Part shown: positions 37,532 through 46,755 of the stretch, piece after piece
Layout of the letters: each line of letters opens with the position of its first letter
Position numbering within the stretch: the stretch's first letter is position 1
From: Eutrigla gurnardus
Taxonomy: Eukaryota > Chordata > Actinopteri > Perciformes > Triglidae
Direction of reading: 5' to 3'
Length of the DNA: 64,000 bases
Assembly (NCBI GenBank): GCA_963514095.1
Contig: OY741268.1
Location: forward strand, 5,664,001-5,728,000
Made by a program: the position numbers and the translations under genes
Notes under the pieces: model-generated
What the model was told of the DNA's origin: nothing
Databases searched by the model: none
Seen by the model: only the letters and a program-made list of their open reading frames with translations

Positions 37532-37917
37532 ACCCCCCCCCCCCCCCCCCCCCCAACAAACAACTCTGAGGTAAAGTCAATGTTAGCCCAATGGCATATT
37601 TATTAACAAATAAATATTTTTCAACATACAGCAAATGTCAAGAAATTCAAGAATTCAAGAAATTCAACTTCCTAGTCAAACTTTCCAAAGCCATCTTAAA
37701 ATGCATAGAAATTGTGCAGAAACTTGCGAGTCAACTACCTGTCTCACTATGATGGCCAGTCAATAGGTTTCCTCAAAAGGGCGCTCACATGAGGGTTCAT
37801 TGTTGTCCGCTCCTTGGTCTTTGAGCCTCTTCCAGGATTGATGCCCAGGAAGCACTTGTTAATAAGCAAAGATAGTTTCAGTTTTAAATAGATTTATGGA
37901 TGAGTTCGCGAGATCAG

Positions 37918-39004
37918 GGGCCCGTTTCACAAAGCAGGTTCAACAAACTCTTAACCTAACACTGAACTCTGAGTTGACCAACTCTGAGATGGCAGCTGTT
38001 TCAGAACAGCGGTTTTGAATTAGTTCAGTCAACTCTGAGTATGTAAACTCTGAGTTACGCGCGTGCCTGCCGACTCTATAAAGCCATCATCAATGGAGCT
38101 CTGATACTACGATTCACCATGGCAACGGGGAGAGCGTCGTTAGATATTACTGAGTGTTTATGTAGAAAACAAGCTCATCCTGAGAAAGCGGAGCAACGTA
38201 ACTGCAGCAAAGTAGCGATAGTTAGCGTGGCAGACAATTACTGCCCGATCTAATGTGTATAACTGAATGAAACAGTCTATTGATCTAAAGGTAATAAGTC
38301 TTTATTGTCAGACTTGCAAAGCGACACTGTGGTGTAATGGTTAGCAACGCCGCAGTTCACAAAGTAGCGCACTGAATTAATTAACATTTTCATTGGGTGT
38401 AATCCCCCCCAGGCACAGAAAGAAAGTGGCGTCAATTGAAAATTAAGCATAAGAATATTGCGCAAATACGTTGACTAAGGCATATGATTTTAATCATATT
38501 TCACATATTAAACAGTAAATATAAGCAGGTATTTCAACACAGAAATGTACTTAAACATTTCATAAATCTCCCGTTCGCAAAAACACTACCTCCGCAAAGA
38601 ATCTGGTTGCGGATTATGTCCGCGATATGAAATGTTGAAAATGTCGGAGAATATTGTTTAGATAATATCTAATGTGATTGGAAGGAAAGGTAATCAAAAT
38701 TGTCTCCCAACGCAAAGCTGCTAGAATCACTTTTATTTCCATATCGATTAGGTTGGAAAGTATGGCACATTTTTTTCAGAGTTGGTTCAGATTCCGGAAA
38801 AAGGCGGAGACATGTAGGGAGAAACTCAGGGTTTGTTGAAGCAAACCTGCTAGCGAGCAGGTAAGGTTCACGGAGTATGTTACCCGGGTAACTGACTCAG
38901 ATTTATGCTGAACTGGCTTTGTGAAACCGAAAAACCAGAGTTTCCCTTATCTCAGGGTTAACTAACTCAAGGTTTTCACTAAACCTGCTTTGTGAAACGG
39001 ACTC
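37918..39004 (+). mobile_element. Harbinger-type MITE, family D, complete copy
   Basis: It begins GGGCCCGTTTCACAAAGCAG and ends CTGCTTTGTGAAACGGACTC, inverted termini of more than 18 bp. CAG flanks both sides (37915-37917 and 39005-39007). At 1,087 bp it is the reference copy for partial relatives at 25938-26296 and 50454-51348. No transposase. The 3-bp duplication and GGGCCC start indicate a PIF/Harbinger MITE. Confidence 0.85.
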
Positions 39005-39618
39005 CAGGATGGTCTCACCAGGCTAGCCTCAGGTACCTCCATTGTCAGCAATTTAGACCTCAAGACAATCATTGAGTTGGAAGCCTGTAATATAATGTGA
39101 ATTACAAGGTTAAATGAGATCTTTATACAATACCTTTGAATGAACTCCAGCGTCGCCGATCCAGCAGCAGGATACTAGAGGTTGAAGACTTAATAGCTGC
39201 TGAAGAAAGCAGCTACTCCATGTAAAAACAAAGGGTGTGGGCCTATCCCGACATGTCCCTCGATGGATATCAGCCATCCAGAGGGCTTCATCATGTCACC
39301 TGAAAATGAATAGATACAACATCATGTGTTATGAGCACTTTGAGATCTGCTTCAGATACAAAGGGCTATACAAATGTAATTTGTTATCATTATTATTATT
39401 TATTGTGGTGATGTAGATTTCTAGAATCAAAACAAAATACTGAGTTAGAAATGTCGATACTAGATCCAAGTAACATTACCTTGAATGATCAAGCAGGAGG
39501 TGCTGGGGCGTTCTGGAGTACTAATGTCCACAGCAGTGGTGTAAAAGTGGCACATGGCTGTAACATAGTAACACACAATAGCATGGATTTAACATTGAAG
39601 GATAAATATTGTTCATTG

Positions 39619-39933
39619 TCAGAGGTAGTAAATCTGGTGTCTAATGTAATCACTCATTTTACATTTTAAATATTTGAATAAAAAATCTTTACATTTCAAG
39701 GATGCGTCAGGTGGTAGAGCTGATGGGTCAGGTGGTATAGGCCCAGCAGCCTGCAGGTAGGACCTATGCTGCCTAAACATATGAATTTGCAGTCCTGTGT
39801 GTTTTCTGTAGCAGTCAGGCACCCCACACTGGTAGTAATAATAGGGGGCATTAGTATGCTGTTTTGTGTGCTGAACAAAGTTATACACATTCTCATACAC
39901 ATGCTCACATCCAACCAATTTACAGTGGAACAT
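39619..39933 (-). CDS. C2H2 zinc-finger-like exon (transposon-encoded)
   Basis: A minus-strand frame of 104 codons from an ATG at 39933. It has two C2H2-like units at the N-terminus: C-X4-C-X12-H-X3-H in MFHCKLVGCEHVYENVYNFV (first Cys at residue 4, with HTKQH following), then a second starting CGVPDC with HMFRQH. Similar paired fingers occur as N-terminal exons of unannotated transposon proteins in fish, but I cannot name the family. It lies inside the CACTG-ended element, which has a minus-strand polyadenylation-like region about 2 kb downstream, so it may be the first exon of a decayed gene. Only this exon is recognisable. Confidence 0.5.
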   Translation of the reverse strand: MFHCKLVGCEHVYENVYNFVQHTKQHTNAPYYYYQCGVPDCYRKHTGLQIHMFRQHRSYLQAAGPIPPDPSALPPDASLKCKDFLFKYLKCKMSDYIRHQIYYL

Positions 39934-40364
39934 TGTGGTGCATTTTAACTCGTCACCTACCTGATCTATTTCTCCTCACTCTTAGCCTGACACTGAACAG
40001 GATGGTTAGCCTCACCATCTGATGACCTAGAAAAAAAAGAAAAAGAAGAAATTACACAAAGGCAACCAACAATACGAATTTCAGTTTGAATGCAGATTAT
40101 GATCATGAGTATGTTGTAAAAAACATGATCTGGCATCACCTTTGGGTGTACTGCAATATTATCCCTAGCTGAAACTTGACCGAGAGCAAAAGAATTTTTG
40201 CAGAATAGTAGCCTATCAATGCATGGCGAGCAGCTGCTCTATGTGGAATATCTCTAACGATGCAGGGAGCCGCTATATTCCCCATAGACTAGCTAGTCAT
40301 TAGCCTGCTTAGATCGGCTACCGTTCGGCAAAACCGCTTTTGCTCTGCAGTGAATAGTCAAAAA

Positions 40365-40822
40365 CGATCGGGAAAGTAAGTGAAAAAGTTTGTGCTTAAT
40401 GTCGCTACGTGTACTTTTCAGTGCGTTATGTTCGGCCATATAGCCCCGGTTTGATATGAAGCTGAACTGGAGGATGCGGGTGTATTGTTAGCTTCGGCTA
40501 ACACAGATAACCCACTGTCTCGGTGCGGAAAGACCACTCATGAGAGGAGAATAGTGACGGCGACGTTAAGCTAATATGCAGCAAAACACTTCCATGTACC
40601 GCCGCACGCGCTCACCCAGAGCAGACCAGCCCCGCCAGCGAACATGACGACAACAGTATCGGTAACAGTCCGTAACGAAAAGACATCCGACTGGAAACAA
40701 CGGCCCGCTACTGACCAGTTCAGCTTCAAATCAAACCTGGGCTACATGGTCTAACCATATAACACATTGAAATGTACACGTAGCGACATTAAACACAAAC
40801 TTTTTCACTTCCTTTCCCGTTC
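40365..40822. repeat. Long imperfect inverted repeat (foldback)
   Basis: The arm 40365-40470 (AAGTGAAAAAGTTTGTG... AAGCTGAACTGG) is the reverse complement of 40715-40822 (CCAGTTCAGCTTC... CACAAACTTTTTCACTT), with a few mismatches and a spacer of about 244 bases. A transcript across it would form a stem of roughly 105 bp. Confidence 0.85.
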
Positions 40823-41839
40823 GTTTTCCTTCTTATTTCTCTCTCGTCTTATTGTTCTTATCTCACGTAGCAAATCGTTGCTAATCGTGCTAGCAGCCGT
40901 TTGCTAGCTAGTATAAGTGCTGCAAACACAGTTATGCATGCTGCTCACATCCATTCAGCCGGGATGTGAAGAGGGAAACCGCCGCGCCTTCAGTTCAAAC
41001 CAAGTTCGGTTATGTCATGTGACTTCCCAGGGTATAGTTCAATACAGTATTTTGTACCTTGCATTTTTTTTTACTGTGTTGCTGTGATATTACAGACCTT
41101 GTTGTGATTTTGATTTTTTGATTGGAGTATTTTACTGTAAAATTAGAGTTAGATGCTGTAAAAATCCAAAGATACTGTAGTTTTTACAAGTATTCATTGG
41201 GATATTACAGGGGAACTTAATTACAACAAGTTACTGTAAAATAATACTGTTAATTATTGTGAAATGCTGGTAATTTCTAACAGTGTAGTCCTCTTGATTT
41301 CGTCACGTGAAAGACCAAAAATTACATATATGAAGTACAAACAGACTATATTTTCATCAAGCGTCTAAGAATACATGCTTGCAATTAAAAAATATGAATA
41401 AATTGTTTATTTTGTTTAAGACCGACTGGCCATATCTTTGTCTAAAGCCCCCAGTTGGGTGCGTGGTGATGCTCCTGCCCCCGAATGTGGGCATCACAGG
41501 TTCACATCCCAGCGAGGACATCTCATGTGTGTTTCTTTTTGCCTGTATAATTGTCTTTAGATCAGAGAATTAGACCAACATTTTACCTTAACTATGATAA
41601 ATATGTCATACAATTTCCCCAGAACCCAAATATAACTTGCAAAAACATGATAGGCATAACGATGTTATTATTAATAGCATGTTATAGATCCCAATGACAA
41701 AGGCATTGCTGCATGCAATTTTCAGCCACATAAATTCCTTTCAGGTGAGTTCATTAATAGGTTCATTGAATGTGTTCATTGAATTGTTGAGATAAATGTG
41801 TTGTTCAATGTAGATGCATTTACTAGGCATATCTATAAA

Positions 41840-41868
41840 AAAAGAGAGAAAGAGAGAGAGAGAGAGTT
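41840..41868. repeat. (GA)n microsatellite
   Basis: A short AGAGAG tract. Confidence 0.8.
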
Positions 41869-41887
41869 CAGGCCAAAGAAAGAAGTT

Positions 41888-41968
41888 TCACAAACTTCCA
41901 TAGTCGGGAATTGAACCGTGGCCGGCCAAGTGCAAAGCCGGCACGTTACCTCTACACTATTCTCACGT
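41888..41968 (-). other. tRNA-like remnant with Pol III boxes
   Basis: On the minus strand, TAGTGTAGAGGTAACGTGCC resembles a tRNA D-arm/A-box. It is followed about 35 bases later by a perfect B-box GGTTCAATTCC. The middle part does not give a convincing anticodon arm, so this is more likely a tRNA pseudogene or SINE head than a working tRNA. Confidence 0.4.
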
Positions 41969-42022
41969 TCAAGAAATCGTTGTCAGTATTATATTAGAAC
42001 ATGTTACTCTTGACGGTAGTTA

Positions 42023-42173
42023 CGCATTTAATCACTTGGCAATTCTTGGCCAAGCAGCCTCGCGATTTTTATTTGTCACTACAGTATTTCCTTTTTCGGT
42101 TATGATGGGTTTGTACTCCTCGTTCAGTTCCATCAATATTTTTTGCTTTGGTCTTTTCTGCCATTTTCTCGAT
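42023..42173 (-). pseudogene. Myb/SANT-like DNA-binding domain remnant
   Basis: Reading the minus strand from about 42173, one frame gives ILMELNEEYKPIITEKGNTV, then VTNKNREAAWPRIAK, a stop, and LNA. This resembles the Myb/SANT-like domain of the accessory protein of PIF/Harbinger transposons (helix, then an NK-x-x-EAAW-x-x-IA motif). It sits close to the right terminus of the 5.5 kb element, where a second Harbinger gene would be plausible. An in-frame stop and no continuing frame mark it as dead. This frame has no ATG nearby; an overlapping ATG frame is fortuitous. Confidence 0.55.
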
Positions 42174-42742
42174 GATTGGACATTCACGAATCTGGGCTGG
42201 CTTCATATGGGCTGGCCCGTGAACGCGCGTAACACACGACAACGTTAACCTGGCTTGAATTAGCCTCAACAAGGTGCGGCTGAAATGCGTTAATGGAATG
42301 GGTTTAGCCGCAAGTGGAAGTTGGCGTTAGTTCTAACCAGGCTTAACCAGGTAAACGCCGCCTTAATTAGCGAGTTTGGTGGAATACCCCTTTGGTGTGT
42401 TGTGTCTTGTGTGTTTTCCCTGTCTGTCTTTCCCCCTCCTTCCTTTCCCTCACCGGCCCCTCCTTGGGGCGTGCCCGGTGGGCGGGCCGGCGGCCAGAGC
42501 AGAGTGGCGCACCTGCCTTCCATCAACTCATCAACTCTCAGCCTACAAAACCCGGGTCTCTTCACCATTTCGACGCCAGATTGTTCCGTCCCTATGGTGA
42601 TGTTAACATGCGCCGAATTAACTACCTGCTCTAGTCGTGACGTGCTTCTCCGTAGCTTAGCCTTTTCTCTAATGCCTGTTTTGTGGCTTTACCCTCCACG
42701 AAACCTTCAGCGTCCCTCTGTTCTGGATTTCCGCCTGCCTGC

Positions 42743-43047
42743 CTAGTACAGCGGTTAAGCCCTCAAATCAAGGGGAATTGTGCACTTTTTGAAAGAAACA
42801 TGAAACTTCTACCATAGTTAGGTTATACCATTAGGTTCATTTTCAGATTTGGAGGGAAGTCAGATTTGACCTCTGAGGCCCGGTAGAGGTCAAATCCAAA
42901 ATGGCCACCATTAATATTCAAAAGTGCCTCACGTTGGCACCAAACACAGTAGAAAAACACTTAAGGTGTCATTTCCCACTAACTTTTGGGTGCCCATTCT
43001 GTATCTGATACATTTGAAACCACCAGAATTCAAGAAAATGCATTTAT
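42743..43047 (+). repeat. Left long terminal inverted repeat of the 4.0 kb transposon
   Basis: Matches 46463-46755 in inverse orientation. Shared blocks include AATTGTGCACTTTTTGAAAG, AACTTCTACCATAGTTAGGT, CTCTGAGGCCCGGTAGAGGT and GAATTCAAGAAAATGCATTT. Confidence 0.9.
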
Positions 43048-43254
43048 GTAAAGGTCAATGTAAAAAAAAACATAAAAATATTCATTTTTTATGTACCCCA
43101 ATTAATTTCTTTGTTGTCTCTGTGTTATTCAGTTATTAGTTGTTATTTCATGAGATGTGTGGCTAATTTAATTCCTTCACAGCACAGAATTATCCACAGG
43201 TGACCCCCTAGAACAACAGCCAAAGATTCCTTCCACGGCACCGGCATCTAACTT

Positions 43255-44856
43255 ATGCAGCATCTGTCACACACACAAAGCGGAACTGATCGCGGTGTGC
43301 TAGTGATTAGTCAAAATGGCTCTTCCACCAAGTCAGTGACACCTCTGGCAACAGCCTACACAGTCGTGCCACCAGCTACCCTCCGGACAAAGGAATTCAG
43401 TGTGCCACCTGTACAAGGTCCTGTGAGACCTTCCACCCTCCTGGTTTCTACAGCCGCCACAGAGGATGAGTATGCATGGCTCAGAAAAGTCAAGACAGCT
43501 GTTGAAACATCTACCATTGATGGCATGATATCATGGTCTGCCTACCACGCTGATGTTCACCAAGCCATCATCCCTCCTGCAGCAATCAACGCATTATTGC
43601 CTCTCTTTCTTGACAATGCACATTCAGTAGCAATGATTCGGCACTCTATGGAAATCATTAAAAGAGCAGTTCAAAATGTGAACCCTGGTCAGATTCCTGT
43701 CCTTGCTGCTGACCAACCACTGTATGCTCTCGCTAAACAAATACAGTGGTCCTGGCCAGACACTTATGGAGAAGATCACTTTGTGATCATGTTTGGTGGT
43801 CTACATATTGAAATGGCCATGTTGAAGTTGCTGGGAGACTGGCTAGAAGGCAGTGGCTGGACCAATGCCCTGGTCCAGGCTGACATTGCAAGTTCTGGAA
43901 CAGCCAATTCCTTCATACATGCCAAACATGTCACCAAGACCCGCCATGCACACCAGGTCACGGCTGCAAGTCTCTATACACTCCTGCAACAAGCGTACAA
44001 TGAAGAGTGCATATCTGATGATAAAGATGTCATGCCACCTATCAGTCTATCTTTTGAGGAGTGGTGCATTCAGCAAGCAAAGGCCAGTGTTCACTTTGAC
44101 TACTGGCATAAGACCCTGTCATTGCAGCTTCTCGTTCTGCGGTACATCAGGTCCATTCGTGAAGGCAACTTCCAGCTGTACGTTGAATCCCTGACACAGA
44201 TCATGCCCTGGATGTTCGCCCTAGATCACACACACTACAGCAGATGGCTTTCTGTACACATCCGTGATATGATGACTCTTGCAGACAGACACCCAGCAGT
44301 CCTAGCAGAATTCATGTCCGGACATTTCGTGGTGCACAAAACCAGCAACCAGTTCTCTGCCATGGCACTTGACCAGTGCCATGAACAGAACAATGCCATG
44401 GTCAAAGGTTCTGGTGGGGCTATCGGACTGACTGGAAATCCAGGAGCACTCAGACGCTGGATGGTGGCAGGACCAGAAATCGCCAGGATCACTAAAGAGT
44501 TTGAAGAACAGGCAACAAACCAAAAACATGGACTCAGTGACTCAAGACACCATGAACAGCAACCTGGAGTGCAAACAGCATTCCTAAAGGAGGTTAAGGC
44601 ACTCGTCACAGTGCTGGAAGAGATGGGGAATCCATTTCTAGAACACAGCCAAGATCTTTTAGTCATTGACACAAGAGACATCGTTGATACCCAAGTTGCT
44701 GATGCTGTAAGAAGGATTATTACCCTTGGTGAGGAGCAGTACACCGAGTTTGTGACCCAAAGGCTGGAAAGGTGTACAACACCTATCACACATCCTCTTC
44801 CAAAAAACAAGTTGCCACTGTTCAGCAGACCACCTGTCAAGAGCAAAACAAAATAG
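43255..44856 (+). CDS. Transposase-like N-terminal half (DDE/D candidate)
   Basis: A 533-codon frame ending in TAG; the same frame then stays open to 46284. No named domain can be proved by eye. Candidate acidic triad: D153 in ADQPLYALAK, D324 in FALDHTHYSRW, and E377 in DQCHEQNNAMVKGSGGAIGL. The last block and RRWMVAGPE look like the most conserved part, and I recall very similar phrases in unannotated proteins of fish and corals. Academ-superfamily transposases are about 1,000 residues, which fits the combined frame. Upstream, a frame of phase 2 (43183-43312) after a splice-acceptor-like TTCCTTCACAG carries CSIC and may be the true N-terminal exon, so the ATG at 43255 may not be the native start. 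Confidence 0.7.
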   Translation: MQHLSHTQSGTDRGVLVISQNGSSTKSVTPLATAYTVVPPATLRTKEFSVPPVQGPVRPSTLLVSTAATEDEYAWLRKVKTAVETSTIDGMISWSAYHADVHQAIIPPAAINALLPLFLDNAHSVAMIRHSMEIIKRAVQNVNPGQIPVLAADQPLYALAKQIQWSWPDTYGEDHFVIMFGGLHIEMAMLKLLGDWLEGSGWTNALVQADIASSGTANSFIHAKHVTKTRHAHQVTAASLYTLLQQAYNEECISDDKDVMPPISLSFEEWCIQQAKASVHFDYWHKTLSLQLLVLRYIRSIREGNFQLYVESLTQIMPWMFALDHTHYSRWLSVHIRDMMTLADRHPAVLAEFMSGHFVVHKTSNQFSAMALDQCHEQNNAMVKGSGGAIGLTGNPGALRRWMVAGPEIARITKEFEEQATNQKHGLSDSRHHEQQPGVQTAFLKEVKALVTVLEEMGNPFLEHSQDLLVIDTRDIVDTQVADAVRRIITLGEEQYTEFVTQRLERCTTPITHPLPKNKLPLFSRPPVKSKTK

Positions 44857-46284
44857 AAGGCACAACTTGCCGCACTGAAGAGTGACTGTGGCCTTTTTTC
44901 AAGACTGTACATTTCATGTCAAACACGAGATGGAGACATCAACCACTTCTTTTCCCATGAAAACCAGGCAGCACCTCCAGCTCTGTCAAGTGGAGGAAAA
45001 CTTCAGTTCGGGGTTAAAGCAGATCTGCTTCACTGCCTGGAGTCAAATCTGCCCGAAAACAAGAGTGTTCCTGAGACTGATGCAGTAATTCTAGATGGTG
45101 CAGTTGTGGTTCAAATGCTGAATCCAAACACATCAAGAACATTTCAAGAGTATGGAGAAACAGTGCTTGTACCATACATCTCTGCTCAACTAGAGGTAGG
45201 CGACCGTGTTGACCTTGTCTGGGATGTATACCTATCTGCCAGCCTGAAAGCCTCAACAAGACAAAAGAGGGGAAACGCCATGAGGAAAAGGGTTGCTCCC
45301 CTTACTGTGATGCCCAAGAACTGGAAAGACTTCCTTCGGTGTGATGAAAACAAAACAGAGTTGTTTTCCTTCCTGGCCCGGGAATCCATTAATCTGCCTG
45401 TAGCACAGGGCAAGGAACTGTATGCAACAGATGGAACTGGAGTCCTCTGCTCTCCTGCTGACTTATGTGTGGCCCGCCTTGCCCCATGTTCGCAAGAAGA
45501 GGCTGACACTCGGCTACTTCTGCATGTGGCAGATGCTGTGCAGAAAGGTTGTAAGAAGGTGACCATACGTACCGTTGATACGGATGTGGTGGTGTTGGCA
45601 GTGGCTTCTTTTAGCAAAATAGCTCCTGATGAACTATGGATTTCCTTTGGTGTTGGGTCAAGTTTCCGATTTATCGCTATTCATGAAATGGTTGCCACAA
45701 TGACTCCTATCAAGTGCCTGACTCTCCCTGTCTTTCATGCTTTCACTGGATGTGACACTGTGTCTGCATTTGCTGGCCGTGGAAAGAAGACTGCCTGGGA
45801 GACATGGAAGTCTTTCCCAGAGGTCAGTGATGCTTTCCAGGAACTCCTATGCATGCCAAGTGAGGTCAGTGTAGAGTCCATGTTACTGCTGGAACGATTT
45901 GTGGTGCTCATGTATGACCGAACCAGCGAGAGCATGGAAGTGAATGATGCCAGGAAACAGCTTTTCTCCCAGAAGTCCAGGAGTTTAGAAAACATCCCTC
46001 CAACCCAGGCTGCCCTCAAACAGCACATCAAGCGTACTTGCTTTCAGACGAACCTCTGGAACCAGTCACTGGTCCTGGATCCAGAGATGCCAGAGCCATC
46101 TGACTGGGGCTGGACAAAGGAAACCACTGGTTGGCAGCCACTCTGGACCACTCTCCCTGAAGCAGCAAAGTCTTGCCATGAGCTGATCCGCTGTAACTGC
46201 CAGAAAGGGTGCACTGGACGGTGCTCCTGTCTCAAAGCTGCACTTAAATGTACAGATCTCTGTTTTTGTTCTGGAGACTGTTAA
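44857..46284 (+). CDS. XPG/FEN-like nuclease half with Cys-rich tail
   Basis: Open in the same frame as the preceding half, directly after its TAG; the first ATG is at 45106. From that Met, acidic positions follow the order seen in XPG/FEN nucleases: VDLVWD (36-40), QEEADTR (130-136), TVDTDVVVL (157-164) and HAFTGCDTVSAFAGRGKKTA (211-230). The last resembles the G-x-D plus helix-three-turn-helix of FEN1, which binds DNA behind the active site. The C-terminus (about 345-392) has nine or more cysteines in CNCQKGCTGRCSCLKA and CTDLCFCSGDC, like a CXC (tesmin/TSO1) DNA-binding motif. The likely role is target or end cleavage with the transposase half. The family reading is inference from motif order. 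Confidence 0.65.
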   Translation, partial: KAQLAALKSDCGLFSRLYISCQTRDGDINHFFSHENQAAPPALSSGGKLQFGVKADLLHCLESNLPENKSVPETDAVILDGAVVVQMLNPNTSRTFQEYGETVLVPYISAQLEVGDRVDLVWDVYLSASLKASTRQKRGNAMRKRVAPLTVMPKNWKDFLRCDENKTELFSFLARESINLPVAQGKELYATDGTGVLCSPADLCVARLAPCSQEEADTRLLLHVADAVQKGCKKVTIRTVDTDVVVLAVASFSKIAPDELWISFGVGSSFRFIAIHEMVATMTPIKCLTLPVFHAFTGCDTVSAFAGRGKKTAWETWKSFPEVSDAFQELLCMPSEVSVESMLLLERFVVLMYDRTSESMEVNDARKQLFSQKSRSLENIPPTQAALKQHIKRTCFQTNLWNQSLVLDPEMPEPSDWGWTKETTGWQPLWTTLPEAAKSCHELIRCNCQKGCTGRCSCLKAALKCTDLCFCSGDC

Positions 46285-46462
46285 GATAAAAAAAAGAATT
46301 ATTTAAAAGTTAAATAATAAATCAGTTAATTATAATAATAAATAAATACTATTATTGGCATTATTATTGGCATCACAATTACTGTTGTTATTTTGGAAAT
46401 AAACAACCATTTTGCACCGTTCACCTCCCTATGTCTGCATGATTTGACCTCCATATTGATTT

Positions 46463-46755
46463 AAATGCATTTTCTTGAATTCTGGTGGTTTCAAATGTAT
46501 CAGATACAGAATGGGCACCCAAAAGTTAGTGGGAAATGACACCTTAAGTGTTTTTCTACTGTGTTTGGTTCCAACGTGAGGCACTTTTGAATATTATTGG
46601 CGGCCATTTTGGATATGACCTCTACCGGGCCTCAGAGGTCAAATCTGACTTCCCTCCAAATCTGAAAATGAACCTCATGGCATAACCTAACTATGGTAGA
46701 AGTTTCATGTATCTTTCAAAAAGTGCACAATTTTCATGGTTATCCGCTGTACTAG
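46463..46755 (-). repeat. Right long terminal inverted repeat of the 4.0 kb transposon
   Basis: Reverse complement of 42743-43047 with few differences (for example GGTTCCAACG against GTTGGCACC, and an indel near the tip). Confidence 0.9.

Larger units (their letters stand above)
37150..41285. mobile_element. CACTG-ended element nested in the Harbinger-like element
   Basis: The left boundary CGCTGTGAATT and right boundary (minus strand) CACTGTTAGAAATT are imperfect inverted ends, with TA on both sides. Terminal regions are rich in TTACTGT/ACAGTAA words. The interior holds a poly-C run (37532-37553), a minus-strand AATAAA-like region (about 37600-37620), a MITE, a zinc-finger-like exon and a long inverted repeat. 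Boundaries are approximate; the class may be EnSpm/CACTA but the target duplication is ambiguous. Confidence 0.45.
36912..42391. mobile_element. PIF/Harbinger-like element, 5.5 kb, with nested insertions
   Basis: The left end AGGGGTATTCCATCAAACTC matches the inverted right end (GAGTTTGGTGGAATACCCCT). TTG flanks both sides (36909-36911 and 42392-42394), a 3-bp duplication as in PIF/Harbinger elements. Near the right end a minus-strand Myb/SANT-like fragment survives (42023-42173). A second copy of this right end starts at 63794. The interior is largely occupied by a CACTG-ended element (about 37150-41285). No intact transposase is seen. Confidence 0.7.
42743..46755 (+). mobile_element. 4.0 kb TIR transposon, Academ-like (DDE/D plus XPG-like)
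   Basis: The outermost bases CTAGTACAGCGG (42743) and CCGCTGTACTAG (ending 46755) are inverted, and long inverted repeats follow (42743-43047 with 46463-46755, about 300 bp, high identity apart from an indel near the tips). CCTGCCTGC flanks both sides (42734-42742 and 46756-46764); because the target is itself CCTG-repetitive, the duplication could be 5 or 9 bp. The interior carries one long frame of about 1,010 codons with a single TAG. The element interrupts a solo LTR. High TIR identity and an almost open frame suggest a fairly recent insertion. Confidence 0.8.

Noticed and set aside
44235..44912. 225-codon antisense frame across the 4.0 kb transposon
   Set aside because: Complement of the conserved plus-strand frame; no domain seen and the plus-strand motifs explain the sequence.
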